Origin: Hyalella azteca
Taxonomy: Eukaryota; Arthropoda; Malacostraca; Amphipoda; Hyalellidae
DNA: 64,000 nucleotides
Reading direction: 5' to 3'
Assembly (NCBI RefSeq): GCF_000764305.2
Contig: NW_025939167.1
Coordinates: 62,001-126,000, forward strand
Positions within the stretch are counted from its first letter, which is position 1. Each line of letters begins with the position of its first letter. The notes under the pieces were generated by a model, which saw nothing but the letters and a program-made list of their open reading frames with translations, ran no database searches and had not been told where the DNA came from. The position numbers and the translations under genes are program-made. Below, in pieces: positions 24,236 through 36,855 of this stretch.

Positions 24236-24349
24236 ATGTTCCCTCATTCACATCATTCACGGTGGGACGAACGGATGTGGTCGGAAGTCCTCATTACCTC
24301 GTGGCAGTTTAGTTATTTCCTGAGGGAATACTTGGGGCTCAGGGATCGG

Positions 24350-25008
24350 CCCTATGGACAGATGGACGGATATATGGACAGATGGACGGGCTATGGACAG
24401 ATGGGCGGATATATGGACAATGGACGGACTATGGGCTGATGGACGTATATATGGACAGATGGACGGACTATGGACTGATGGACGGATCTATGGACAGATG
24501 GATGGACTATGGACAGATGGACGGACTATGGACAGATGGATGGAAGACAGATGGACGGATATATGGACAGATGGACGAATATATGGACAGATGAACGGAT
24601 CTATGGACAGATGGACGGATCTAAGGACAGATGGACGGATCTATGGACATATGTACGGATTTATGGACAGATGGACGGATATATGGACAGATGGACGGAC
24701 TATGGACAGATGGACGGACTATGGACAGATGGGCGGATCTATGGACAGATGGACGGATATAAGGACAGATGGACGGATATATGGACAGATGGACGGATCT
24801 ATGGACAGATGGACGGATCTATGGACATATGTACGGATATATGGACAGATGGACACGGATCTATGGACAGATGGACGGATCTAAGGACAGATGGACGGAT
24901 CTATGGACATATGTACGGATATATGGACAGATGGACGGATATATGGACAGATGGACGGATCTAAGGACAGATGGACGGATATATGGACAGATGGACGGGC
25001 AAGAATAA
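24350..25008. repeat. 20-bp minisatellite (ATGGACAGATGGACGGATAT)
   Basis: About 33 units. The unit is stop-free in all plus-strand phases and 20 x 3 = 60 nt, so all three frames stay open and repeat every 20 residues (Met-Asp-Arg-Trp-Thr-Asp type). No promoter, signal or intron supports expression, so I do not call a gene. Confidence 0.95.
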
Positions 25009-25137
25009 TGACAGGTGGACGGAGAAACAGACAAACCAGTGCAGGGATGGACAATCTATGGAAAAGGAAACGGAAAGATTATTGCTGGAACGAAAAACGT
25101 TGCGAAATTTTAACCGATGTAAGAATCAACAAAATCG

Positions 25138-25245
25138 ACGATCGGCAATATCGACGATCGACAATATCAACAATCGACAATATCGACGATCGACAATATC
25201 AACAATCGACAATATCGACGATCGACAATATCGACGATCGACCAT
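25138..25245. repeat. 15-bp ATCGACAATATCGACG array
   Basis: Seven units of AATATCGACGATCGAC and AATATCAACAATCGAC. Confidence 0.93.
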
Positions 25246-25617
25246 GTACGCCAATTGACAATACCAAAGCCGGTGAGTGTTATTCCTTGCGGTCGGGCCT
25301 ATATCCTAAAAATCTAGGCCTAGAAAGGCTTAGGTAGTGAACACTAAAATTGAAGCTGCGGTAGGAACCACTTAAGATGACGAGATTGTGTTTAACCTCC
25401 TACTCAATGTACAGGACAAATGCGACTAGTTTGCCTAGTCTTATTGTTAGCTTTGGGTTCGTACAGCTAGTAGCACTCAAGGCTTACGCAGGCTTGTTTA
25501 AATAATGTGAAATGTGTATAGAAATCGACTTTAACCGAGTTGTGCATGTTAAAAATAAATGTATAACTTCAGTCGCCATATTACTAACGCCGCTTGCCTC
25601 GTATAGAATCGATATAT

Positions 25618-25656
25618 TTTATAAACACAACTTCTAGCGAGAGTTGTGTTTATAAA
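25618..25656. repeat. 15-bp perfect hairpin, 9-nt loop
   Basis: Arms TTTATAAACACAACT (25618-25632) and AGTTGTGTTTATAAA (25642-25656) with loop TCTAGCGAG. The loop word TCTAGCGAG recurs at about 25672. Confidence 0.9.
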
Positions 25657-26329
25657 TATCTCGCTAAAGTTTCTAGCGAGATCGAAAGTTCGTGGTTATT
25701 AAGCTGTTTTCGAAACCTAGAAATCACACTTCTGATTGTATGTTTTTATGAACGAGTGGCGAGTCAAGAGCAGCATCTGCTGAGTGGCGACTCGTGTGTC
25801 GATAAATGCATCAAGCGTACGAGGGAAATTTTCTGAAATTAATGCTTAATTTATTTCTTGAAAAAATAGCATGTTATACGAGCCACACAAGTGAAAACTG
25901 ATATAGTGAGAGTTATAGATTGTACTGATTCTCATCACTCATAACCTACACAGGCCAGCCAAGATTATTGTTTTCTCACAACGCTGTCACTACATCGAAG
26001 ACATTCTCCATCAACAACAACACTTACTCCTTGACAAATGCATTCATCATTGACCAATGCTTTATAATCAACATTAAGCGAATATTTGAAAAACAATATC
26101 ATGCTTCCAAGAACTCTAGCGTCACTGTAATGGCGTCGTATGGACAACATCGTACGAAACAACAGTTGTGTCAACACTTGCAGGTTCCCCGTAAATTCTT
26201 ACACGTGCATTTACTCAGTAAATTCTTAGCTGTCGACTTGAATTGACGCATAAAGGGAATCACTTCAGTGCTGCAGTGTGAGGCCAGGCTTGCATATACG
26301 TTCAGTGGAGCTTCGTGTTTGACTGCGTA

Positions 26330-26600
26330 TTTAAAAAGTTCTATATATTTCATTAACAGTTATAAATAACAGTCATATTAACAGTTATATTAACAGTCAT
26401 ATGTACGTCTCAGTGGAGCTTCGTATTTGACACTGCGTATTTTAAAAGTTCTATTTATTTCATTAACAGTTATAAATAACGCTCATATTGACTCCTGTTA
26501 CTGAGACTGTAAGATACGGCATCAGTAATAACAGTTATAAATAACAGTCATATTGACTGCAGTTACTGAGACTGTGAGATGCAGTATCAGTAATACCTAT
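26330..26600. repeat. Diverged tandem duplications
   Basis: Words TCAGTGGAGCTTCGT, AAAAGTTCTAT and AACAGTTATAAATAAC recur two to three times. Nothing coding. Confidence 0.7.
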
Positions 26601-26639
26601 ATTATACTAATAGGTCCGCATAAACATAGATTAATTTAA

Positions 26640-26775
26640 TCACATACATCACTAAGATTGAGGCAGCGAATTGAGGGTTCGAAACCGGCAAGTAGTTGTG
26701 AAATCCTGGTCAAAATAGGTAAGGTGTGAAGGCGGTTAAGAATCTGTGAAAGGCTAATACGACCTAATCAAATCA
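26640..26775 (+). mobile_element. Degraded tRNA-derived SINE
   Basis: A box-B-like GGGTTCGAAACCGGC at about 26675 is followed by a body ending AAGAATCTGTGAAAGGC and ACGACCTAATCAA, matching the tail of the better-preserved SINE at 60438-60640. Confidence 0.6.
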
Positions 26776-27369
26776 GATATCACTTTATTATATATCTATG
26801 TTTAGGGTTTCAAAATTGCTGACAACATTTACTGCCACAAATTTTCATACGGTAAAATTAATACAACGATGAAAGTGTCAACGGTTGCTTATTGTGAATG
26901 ATATACAGTATAGCGATCATTCACTGATATATTACAATGAGTATCGAAGATCATGAAGCAAAACCATCACAAAACTATCTTCCAGCTAAACACAGTCAAG
27001 AACCCAGTAAATTGATGAATGATACGGCAGCCAAAGATAAACACACACAAAAAACATCTTTTTCCGAATTATAATTAAAGTTTAATTATTCTACGGCACA
27101 TAATTAACGGCATCACACGTGAACTAAATTCTGTCATTAACTATTCTCTTCCAGGTTTACAGGACGACGTTGTAAAGCTTACACGAGATTCTTGTAGCCT
27201 TTATCCGTTTTAACAATTGACATCAGCAGTTGTGTTGCATCCCACTAACATAAAATATAAGAACAACACTAGCATCCAAAAACCATTACTTATAAACAGG
27301 ACTAAGAAGGAGGAAATATATACCCCAGTAAATATTTATTGCAGGAAATATATATCCCAAGGCGCAAGT

Positions 27370-30300
27370 ATGACGTCGCGGAAACTGCTCGCGGTTGTGC
27401 TCTTGTCGAGCTTCGTGTGCGCAGCGTGGGGTACCTTCAGTCCCAGACGCATCCTCTTCGCCCAGTGCGACTACCCAGGTGCGTCCTTGTGGCCCTATAG
27501 CACAAACTAGTTCAAATTCAGCGTACTTTATTGTTAAAAGTTTATTGTTGCTTCCTTATTTCCATTTTTCAACAATTTTCATACCACCTGAATTTCTAAG
27601 TGTTTCCCGTGTTCCTATTAACTTTTCTCATTATTCAACAGTTTATACAATTTCATCGTGTACGGTACTGTAATAAGTGTTCCCGACGTTCCTTCAAATT
27701 CATTTTTTAATAATTTTCATACCACGTAAATTTCTAGGTATCCCCCGTTACTATTAGCTTTTCCCAATATTCACCGCTTAATAAAAGGCGCTTATACGAG
27801 TTCCTCATATACAGTTCCAAGTGTTCGCCAATGTTCCTAACCATTACCCCCAGAAGAACACTCGGTGAAGCCCAAGGCGGTGTTCATGACCTGCGCCAAC
27901 AACCGCGGCGTGTGTGAGGTCCGCGCTGGAGGCTCCCACACCCTCAGGGCCATCTTCGTGCCCAGTCAGTATTAATTTATTAATTAATCAATTAATTTAA
28001 TAGTGCTCAAATAATTTAATAATAGCATTATAGATGAGCTTGTTGAATGTAAAGGTGGGAGACTGGGAGTAGGAAATGCATATCTTCGTGCCAAGTCAGT
28101 GATAATTACCTAATTAATCAATTAGTTTATTACTACTCGATTAATTTCATTAAAATATTATAGAAGAGCTTGTTGAATGCAATGGTAGTACCCTATGACT
28201 ATGAGACTGTGAGTATGAGGTGCAAATCTTCGTGCCCTTGGCCTTGATGAATGATTACATTTGCGCTCAGTGAGTGGAGTGGTGATGTAAGAGTTGCTTA
28301 GGTGTAGTCATTAATGAATGTATATAATATCTTATACTAATAATTATATTTCTACGTAGTAAACTTAAATTATGTTATGGGTAATGACCGCGTGAACAAT
28401 GTTATTACAATTCTGAATTAAGCATTTATTCTCGAATTTTGATTATATCATTGCAGTAATTTATAAAATCATTTGTTGATTGTAACTGTAAGCGATACCA
28501 AATGAATGAAACAGTCATTATAGGAACGTCAATAAGTAGATGAAACTGGGGAGTTGGGAGAAGACCACACAATGAAACTATCAAAATAATAATGACAGTT
28601 CATTAACACTGTTCAAGTGTTCATGCCTGCTTACGGTTCATTGAACGGGAATCTGCAACGAATAAATAATTACACACGCATGAACAGCAACTAACTTGCA
28701 AAGAAAAAAAATGTGAACTGCTCGTGAACAAAGTAGGTTACGGGTTAGGTATTCACCCAGTCACCTTCAAGCCCTTAAGGCGCTGTTCCGTGTTCACAGT
28801 TCACAAAACAACATCCACCATGTTTTATTAGCTCATAATATTTAATTACTTTCGGTGTCACAATTCCTGCCACTATCATTGATTTGTGTTATATTGAACA
28901 GAACATTAAAACATCCAGTAAACATGTTTCAATAAAATATTTGAATGCAACTCCACACACACCACGACACTCACTCCCCGAGCGCCTCCTCTTTTTCACT
29001 GGGGGTCTGGCAGTCTGAGTCTGGTACGTACTGGCATGGCAACGGAGAACATTTTCTCCAACGTTTCAACTAGTCACTAGTGTCTGAACTAACGTCTATT
29101 CTTACTTTGTTTATTCTACGTTGATCTTCAATTCAGCTTTTGTATTTATAATTGGCTAGTTTTCTTCATAATCTGATAAGCAATTTTTAATTATAAATGC
29201 GGGCTGCCGTTCTTTAAGAAACAGTTCTGAATATAGTTTTCCATTATATGTACCTATATCATTTTGAGAATTTTATTTGCATTTACCTTCATTTTGATTA
29301 AAAGAAAGAGTGTTTTGGTATTTCAATTTTTCATTAAAAAAATAAAATTTCACATCAGTTATTAGAGTACAAGTATTGTTTCTATGTTATTAAAATGACA
29401 CATTTTGGTGTACAGATGTAGTTATTTTAAGGGAACCATAAATAACGAATTTTATTTCATTGAATTTACTATTCAAAAATCTATTTTTAGTCCGCATGAA
29501 AATTCAATAATATTTAAAAAGTCCCGTTTTCGGATAGCTCTCTCTAAAAGGGTGAGACTATGTTATATAGCGAAGCACTTTTACCCTTGTGCAGATCATC
29601 TAGACCTAGTTAAGCGAGGCAAAAGATCGTATCAGTACTATGTGCAAAAAGTGTGTCACTATTAGGATCATATGATCAATTTGTATTTCTGGATTCCAGA
29701 AATCAACTCATCGGACGTTGACTCGTACGTGCGTTGGAACTCTTGGGTTGAAGTTCAGTTGCCGGGACAGAACAGAGATGCGTGCGGTGAAGCACTGACC
29801 TGCCCTGTGGTTGCCAACGACATCACGCGGTTCACCTACAACCTCGACATCCAGAACTTCTGGCCCAGGGTTACTATCGATAACTTTTATATTTATTATT
29901 ATGCATATAATGATGAAATATACTTGATAATTATGATACTAATGATGAATCAGTGATGATTCAAACCTCGACATCCAGAACTTCTGGCCCAGGGTTACTG
30001 TCGATAACTTATATATTTATTATTAGGTGGTCTTAATTATGCATATAATGATGAAATATACTTGCTAATTGTGATACTAATGATGAATCAGTGATGATCC
30101 AAACCTCGACATCCAGAACTTCTGGCCCAGGGTCAATGATCAAATATTTCGTTAGTTGTTCTTATTCTATTTAATTATGCATGAAATTATTGAATAAAAA
30201 TTTGTCATTGTGATAATAATGATAATAACTTGAGGTTTGAGAATTCAAATGACAAGAAACTAAATATGTTGCTTGCCCTCTAAGAACTTAAACCAGTGGT

Positions 30301-30575
30301 TAAGATGTCATGAAGACAATTTTTGCTATTCCTGAATTTATCACCTTCACGCTGCTATCCTCACGCTGCTATCCTCACGCTGCTATCCTCACGCTGCCAT
30401 CCTCACGCTGCTATCCTCACACTGCTATCCTCACGCTGCTATCCTCACGCTGCTATCCTCACGCTATCCTCACGTTGCTATCCCTCAGGACGAATATCCC
30501 GTCATATGGTCGTTGACTGACCGAGCCACGGACCAAGAAATCGTCTGTTTCAAGTTCCGGATCAACATCGTCTGA
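27370..30575 (+). CDS. NPC2-like secreted lipid-binding protein (4 exons)
   Basis: ML-domain protein of 158 residues. Exons are 27370-27478, 27854-27964, 29700-29869 and 30489-30575. Exon 1: ATG at 27370, signal peptide MTSRKLLAVVLLSSFVCAAW, then ILFAQCDYP. Exon 2: AVFMTCANNRGVCEVRAG. Exon 3: RWNSWVEVQLPGQNRDACG, ALTC, FTYNLDIQNFWPR. Exon 4: DEYPVIWSLTDRA, EIVCFKFRINIV, TGA stop. Intron phases are 1, 1 and 0, with donors G|GTGCGT, A|GTCAGT and AGG|GTTACT. The six cysteines sit in the family spacing expected to make three disulfides. NPC2 proteins bind cholesterol and other hydrophobic ligands, and secreted arthropod paralogues are also proposed in chemosensing and immunity; this gene's ligand is not inferable. 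The start has an AG acceptor 25 bases upstream (TTTATTGCAG), so a 5' UTR exon is possible. The minus-strand paralogue at 2-5 kb lacks the second intron. Confidence 0.9.
29574..29690 (+). mobile_element. MITE relic directly upstream of an exon
   Basis: GCGAGGCAAAAGATCGTATC, AAAAGTGTGTCACTATTAGG and ATATGATCAATTTGTATTTC match the 3' half of the recurrent MITE. Its end merges with the polypyrimidine tract and AG acceptor of NPC2 exon 3 (29700). Confidence 0.6.
29840..30140 (+). repeat. Triplicated exon 3 end plus 5' splice site
   Basis: AACCTCGACATCCAGAACTT plus CTGGCCCAGGGT starts at 29840, 29964 and 30102 (spacing 124 and 138 bases), with similar intervening sequence. The first copy is the true end of NPC2 exon 3; the others duplicate coding bases and, in copy 2, the full donor inside the intron. 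Confidence 0.9.
30345..30487. repeat. 14-bp TGCTATCCTCACGC array at an acceptor
   Basis: About ten units of CTCACGCTGCTATC. The pyrimidine-rich array abuts the TCCCTCAG acceptor of NPC2 exon 4 at 30489, so it supplies the polypyrimidine tract. Confidence 0.93.
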
Positions 30576-32700
30576 TCAACATCGTCTGATCAACATCGTC
30601 TTCATCTACGTGAAATTAATCACCAATAAACTAATCAACATGAAATTATGGAATATTAAATTCATTTAATTCAAATTTGCCATCATAGAACTTATTTATC
30701 CTGCGAAATTATCCTGATCAAAATAAAAGTTATCAAGTTGGAGTTGATCAAAATGATATTCATCGTCTTGATCCTTATTAATATGTTATTAATCAAAATT
30801 ATGTTCATCAACATTAAAAAGAAAAATTATCTTTAGTGCAGAATCACAACGTCGATAGCTTTTATTATTCAGGAGCTTCATTATATTGTGGTGTCTTTTC
30901 TTAATACATTCATGGTTTTTATGATGATGATTGTTTTTTATGAGCTAGAACCATGACATTAATCGTGTCAAAAAGATACATAAAAAATATTTTTTAGTTC
31001 GATACAACAATCGTAGATCAAAACATCATAAAAATGTTAAGTAAAATGACATTTTTAATGAAGAAATCTTAATAAGAGTATGATGACAATTGGTGTAATG
31101 GTATTAAAAAATACGCGAATGGCAGTTGAGGCAGCCATTTGTATTTAGAGTTGCATTAATCGTAATCATTAGTATTTTCATTTATTAATAGTCATAGATA
31201 TTATTATAAACAAACCAGAATACCCGAATATCAATCTTCAAAATTTTAGCTTTACCAACTCGATGTATTTTCCTTGGTATAAATTAAAAAATAGTTTTAT
31301 GTGAACCATTTATGTTCAGAACTTTCGCGACAAGTAAGATGTTCAGTCCAAGAGAACTTTTACTCACAAATCTTGGAGTATTATTTTGTTGTGTTAAAAA
31401 ATATGAACAGCTCGTTGGTTTACAATTTTTTAATTATTAAATATATATTTTTTATTAATGGTAACTTTTAGCTCAACTGATTCGTTTGTAATAATGGAAT
31501 AGAAGCCCCCAAATATGAAAATAACATTTTTTTATCAAAATCACTCGACGTCGTAAATCGCAAATTAAGTAAGAAGCCACAAACGTAGAATTTTTTATTG
31601 AATTACGACGTTATGAATGGCTGTCGAACCCTGTAATTTCCGAACATGTGACAAACTATTTTATAAAATAAAATATATTGGATGCACCGTGTCCAGCGGT
31701 TTATTTTCCGTTTACCGTAAGAAATTACTTTAAACAAGCACAATTTATATTGTCTCAAAAAGTTATGGCTTAAATCACAACATGTTTTGCCAGCAAATCT
31801 TGACCACATGCCACGATGCATGGATATAGGAATAATTTTTGTGCAATTGAGAATTATGTTTGATAAAAAAACAGCTGGTATTCAAAATAAGTTAAGAAAA
31901 GTGTTCAAATCAACGTTTACAATTGAATACCTATATAAATGAAAATAATTTAATCAAAAATCTCAATTAAAGAACCGGGTTTAATGACTGCTTTTAAAAT
32001 ATTAACGAATGCTGACTTTCAAACATTACTTTTAATATCAGAAAATATCGAGCATCTTCATCTTAAACTATTTGATGAAGTTAGAGGCATCCTGTGCTCT
32101 ACTTTAGAGCTGTGAAGAATAACAAGTCTATGGGATAGAGTAGGTCAGTTCAATGTAAAATAGGCCAGTTAAATGTAAGCAACGCCTTGTCATCATTCCA
32201 CGTTATTGCATAGAGTTCAGCGAGAAAAAAAAACGGATTTAACTTGTCTTCGGTTGCCACCTTTTTTGGACAAGGCTCCTCTTTGATTAAGATAGCGTTC
32301 CGCAATACATTTTTTGTTCAGTAATAATAATTATTTCCATCCGGAGAATATTAGGATTGTATTTTCATGCAATTTATCAAATAGACTAACAAACAAATTA
32401 TATGCCATTGACAGGTGGATCGAAATAAGCTAATTGTGGGCTGAAAATGAGAATTTGAAAAGCGTTCATTTTTCTGATTAATGATACTTCTTCAGAATAA
32501 TCAGTTGCATGAGTGTGTCTGTGGATTTCTTGTTAAACGCTGATCAAAATTTACAGCAATTCGATCCACAATTAAGCTCATTCTATTGCGTTCAGCGCTT
32601 TTAATTCATATGGTTTATTTAAATAAATTATTGTCATCTTGGGGCACAAAGGGAACAAAATTTCTCCGCTGTTTCCCACGTGCTCTGACTGCTCTCTATT
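30576..32700. other. AT-rich intergenic DNA
   Basis: Follows the NPC2 stop. GATCAACATCGTCT is repeated three times at 30565-30605. AATAAA-type signals are frequent and not discriminating. No gene recognised. Confidence 0.4.
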
Positions 32701-32857
32701 TTAAAGAATGGAACGTGGGACGGATGAAGTGAAATCGGTTCGCAGTCTGCAGCTGCTGTTCAAGCGATACAGGTGCTGGTGCTCGTCACCGACGCAATTC
32801 AATTAAAAGTTTCGAAGAATTTGTCATTCGATTGTATTAGTTCACCAGTTGAATCAG
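32700..32857 (+). promoter_or_regulatory. Possible promoter and 5' UTR exon of the ZNF706 gene
   Basis: A higher-GC patch with an initiator-like TTCGCAGTCTG (about 32738) runs into a stretch ending TTGAATCAG|GTGCGTACT, a good donor at 32857/32858. The first ZNF706 coding exon opens with an AG acceptor two bases before its ATG, so an upstream non-coding exon must exist; this is the best candidate seen. Inference only. Confidence 0.3.
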
Positions 32858-35460
32858 GTGCGTACTTTAAGTTTAACATAATTTTTTTGAGACAATTGTT
32901 TTTCAAGAAAAATCTAACAATGAAATTAGCCTTTAGGTACTTGAAAGTTGTAGGTAGCTACTCAATGTACCTAGGTCCTAGGCTATTGTTGATCCAATCT
33001 AAAAATCATAACATTTCAGTGAATTTTGTAAATTGTAATCCCGCAAGTCTAAAGTCATGTATTTTGATTTTATCAGAAGTATTGTGCTAATGAATACGCA
33101 ATTCCAAGTACTAAAATATTTCTGTTGCTATATTTAGAATGAAATGAGAGATTTGACTTACTGGCCTATATTGCAAATTAGGATTTCATACTACCTAAAA
33201 AACTTATTTTCCAATTTCCATCCATGGGTTTGAAAATGGATTCATTTTTCAAGAAAAAAATCTGGCTTGTATAAATTCAACAACAACAACAATCTATACT
33301 TCTGCCACTGGCACTGAGCAAAGCAAAGTGAGCATATGAATAGTTTCATTTCCAGTTTTGCTTATGGTTTTTGCACATTTCACAAATTCACATAATTGAC
33401 AATTGACATTTAGCTACTATATTTTTGGAAATCATCTTTGAGAAGGTTTTCACTTTCCAAATGAGATTATTTATGGAAATTATCTTACCTACTATTCTTA
33501 ATAGAAAAATGCTCAGAGCTCAGCCAGAGTGCCAGACCATGACTGGAATAATCTACTATCCAAGTTTCATTCTGGAAAATTAGGCAGAGGCCAACACTAC
33601 CCAACAGGCCAACAGTTATGTGAAATTGTGAATATGACCAAAACTCATCTGCATGCACTAAATTTTACCATTTTTCATAGACTTTTCCTAATTTCTTTAA
33701 TTTAAAACATGAGAATATGCACTTTTTGCCTGTAATTTTATGAAATTGATCATGAAATCCACTGTGCAGAGAGTGGATGAATATTGCAAGATCTTTGGCA
33801 ATGCTTCAGTAGCAAAATTTATGCCTTCAGAACTCAGAAGATCTTACAGACACATTTAGATTGAAATTCTTTCATTTAATATATTTGTCAGTCTTCGGCC
33901 AACTATTTAAAAAAAGTAAGGTTTCCGGTATGTTGGATTGATCAGTAGGCAGTGAAGCTTGTCCGGAAATCAGTTGCGATGAGTTCCCACCAAAAAAATG
34001 TAAACATCAAGTTTACGATTACGTAGTTGCGGTCACATTAGAGTGGTCAGACTGCATTATCACATATTCAGTTGACACTTGCTGTACAATTGGACTGTTT
34101 TTATGGTAAAATTAGTTATTTGGGGTAACACGTGCATGCAACCTTGTAAATAAGTTCGTGGCTTGTAAATAATTTTTCATTACTCAGCGTAAATGGCTTT
34201 CCATTAAAAATTACCCGGTGACGCATCTTAAAATTACCCGGCGACGCTTAAGGCTTAAAAACCCATATATTGGCGATGCTGCATCCACCCTCTGCACCAT
34301 GGCATGAAATGATAGTTTTGTCCATAATTTTCTGAACATTTTTTCAGATATTCCAGTTTAGATCTAGGTCACAAATTTTTGGCCTGTGAGTGTGTTAATT
34401 TTTGGTGCCAAGAGTTTTTGACATGCAAGATTTCAAATTGATGCTAAATATTCTACAAAATTCCTACAAACTACAAAGAGTATATAATAATTATTTTCTT
34501 TTGAATCTGATAGAATATCTAGCATGATTTTTTCCAAATTTAAAAATATAATTTCAGCAGCTAAGATGTTATTGTTACATGGTTTATTACCCTTTCTGTT
34601 AGCCTTTTTAATAAAATGCTTTGTAATACATCATTATGGTAAGAAATTGTCAAGAACTTGTGTCTTTAATATGGTTATATATTAGTCATGCGTGGTACTG
34701 CTATGACAGCATATAATTTCATGATGTGCGCAGTGTGCTCACAAGTCACAGCATACTATTCCTTCATTGTTCACTTTTGCTACATCTACATGATACCACT
34801 AGTAAATGATGCAACACTAGCAAAACATCTCCCTATAGGGCTGTGACTAGAGCTTTCCTGCCATTTCTGGAACCACAAGATTTCTGCCAGATGAATTACC
34901 TCCTATCTAATTGTTAACAAAAGTGCACAAACAGGCCATGAGATTCTAAATGTATTAAAAATTTGTCATGTTGGTGCTGCGATATTTCAGAAGCAAGTAG
35001 GAAAATTGCAATATGTGTACATCAATTTTTCTCTCACAGTGAATTCCATTAGTCAAGTGCATCAATTTCTCACATGTTGCATGATAATTGATAACCAATG
35101 TTAGTTGTTTAGGCATGGCCTGCTCAGAACTAATGAGAATCCCTTGAGCAATATGGATTGTTGCCAAAAACAATTTTTATTTTATTTAACTAAGTTTTGG
35201 GGTATCAATAGAAATGACTTGAGGTTTATGGCTTGTTGTTAATGGAGATAAACTTGAATGATTAAGTCACAATTATTTTGTAATTTCTGAATAGCTGATT
35301 CATTCATTTATCAGGAAGAGGATTAATTTCCCACTGGAAAAAACATGTGTGAATTGGGAAGGTTCTTGCAAAGTTAAAAGTTGAGCAGTAATTTTTAAAA
35401 AGCTGAATGAATTAAAAACTTAATTTTATACATCCATGTTAAGTTTTGCTCTGTTTGCAG

Positions 35461-36855
35461 AAATGGCTCGAGGTCACCAAAAGGCACAGTCACAAGCAAA
35501 AAACCAGGAGAAGCAAAAGGCATTGAAGAGCAAGCAGGGACACAGTGCCAATGAACAGAAGAAGGCAGCTGCAAAGGCACTCACTTTCCAGTGCCCTGTG
35601 TGCAGGGTAAATAACAACTTAAATGCAACTTGAAACATTTTAAATTAATACCTTTGTAATATAATTGAATTCAATGAGTTCAAAGTCATATCTAGTTTTC
35701 AAATCCATTACACTAACTGATGCATATTGTTATTTTTTGTATTCCGTAAAATGGGGTAACTTTGACCACTTTTTTTCAAAACAATGCCACTTTTTTACTA
35801 CATAAGTTAAACTTAAATTGAAACGTGCAAAATACAGGTCTATACTCTAGCTTTACTCACCATAAATTGCTGGCTCCTGCCTATCATAGTTTTGATGTAA
35901 TTTCAAAAAAAGTGATGGTCTTTGTTACCCCAGCTCTTGGGGTTTCTTTGACCGGGTGGTAAAATCAATTTTATTTTTTAGTAAAATAACTCCGGGTTGT
36001 GGTGCATTGTAGTAGAACTCTTCTAGCTGCATATGCAAAAGACAGATTTTAGGAAAGTGTCATAGTTTGCAAATGAGGGTGCTGCCCCCTAATGGGCGAA
36101 ATGTGACCACCTAATTGAAGCCGTGACGGGGTAACATTGACCGGTTTGGAAATTAAGTTAAAATTACCATATATAAGACTCTGTAGAGTCTGAAACATAA
36201 TGAAAAAAACATCAATAGGTGTATCAAACATAAAATATGTTATATAGGTACCTATGGTAATTTTAACTTAATTTCCAAGCCGGTCAATGTTACCCCGTCA
36301 CGGCTGCCATCAGGTGGTCAAAGTTCCCCCATTGGGGGGCGGCGCCCCCCATTAGCAAACTATGACACTTTCCTAAAATTTGTCTTTGGCATATGTAACT
36401 AAAAGAGTTCTACTACAATGCATCAAAATCTGGAGTTATTTCACCAAAAAATAAAAAATTGAAGGGGGTACTCCGACAGGCTTTAAATAATAGCTCTTTT
36501 TTGTGGGTCACATTATTAATTTTTTACCTATTAGATATGCAAACTTTTTAAATCTTTCTATTGTGTTCGTAGCCTCAGTATTAGGCCTTAGTGGTCAAAG
36601 TTACCCTGCCGGTCAAAGTAACCCCATTTTACGGTTCTTCATTTAGCCTTAGAGTAAATAGTCAAAATCATGTTAATTTTCTTGGACACTTCAGACAATT
36701 TTCATAGATATTTTTTGCACTTAATCATTCTTTATTTAGATTTGATAAGGTTATGCCATGAGCAGGGCCTGATGCCAGACCCCAAGACTTTCAAGCAGCA
36801 CTTTGAGAACAAGCATCCTTCCTCCCCCATGCCTGAGGAGATCAAAGATGCTTGA
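35461..36855 (+). CDS. ZNF706: ZNF706-like small zinc finger protein (2 coding exons)
   Basis: Encodes 77 residues, close to the 76 of vertebrate ZNF706. Coding exon 1 (ATG at 35463, to 35606) gives MARGHQKAQSQAKNQEKQKA, a Lys/Gln-rich SERF/4F5-like N-terminus, and the first zinc ligands in FQCPVC. Exon 2 (36766-36855) gives GLMPDPKTFKQHFENKHPSS with the two zinc-binding histidines, then PMPEEIKDA and TGA. Together they form one C2H2 finger (CPVC...H....H). The donor is AGG|GTAAAT, the acceptor GAGCAG|GGC, phase 0. Vertebrate ZNF706 is a conserved nuclear/cytoplasmic protein reported in differentiation control and in amyloid/G-quadruplex interaction. The intron carries a fold-back transposable element. 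An acceptor TTTGCAG sits just before the start, implying an upstream UTR exon. Confidence 0.93.
35744..36634. mobile_element. Fold-back DNA element in the ZNF706 intron
   Basis: Begins CCGTAAAATGGGGTAACTTT and ends AACCCCATTTTACGG (termini inverted). The interior is a long imperfect inverted repeat: CCGTGACGGGGTAACATTGA near 36120 mirrors TCAATGTTACCCCGTCACGG near 36290, and AAGTGTCATAGTTTGC near 36056 mirrors GCAAACTATGACACTT near 36355. The arms together cover most of the 891 bp. No transposase frame, so non-autonomous. Confidence 0.85.
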
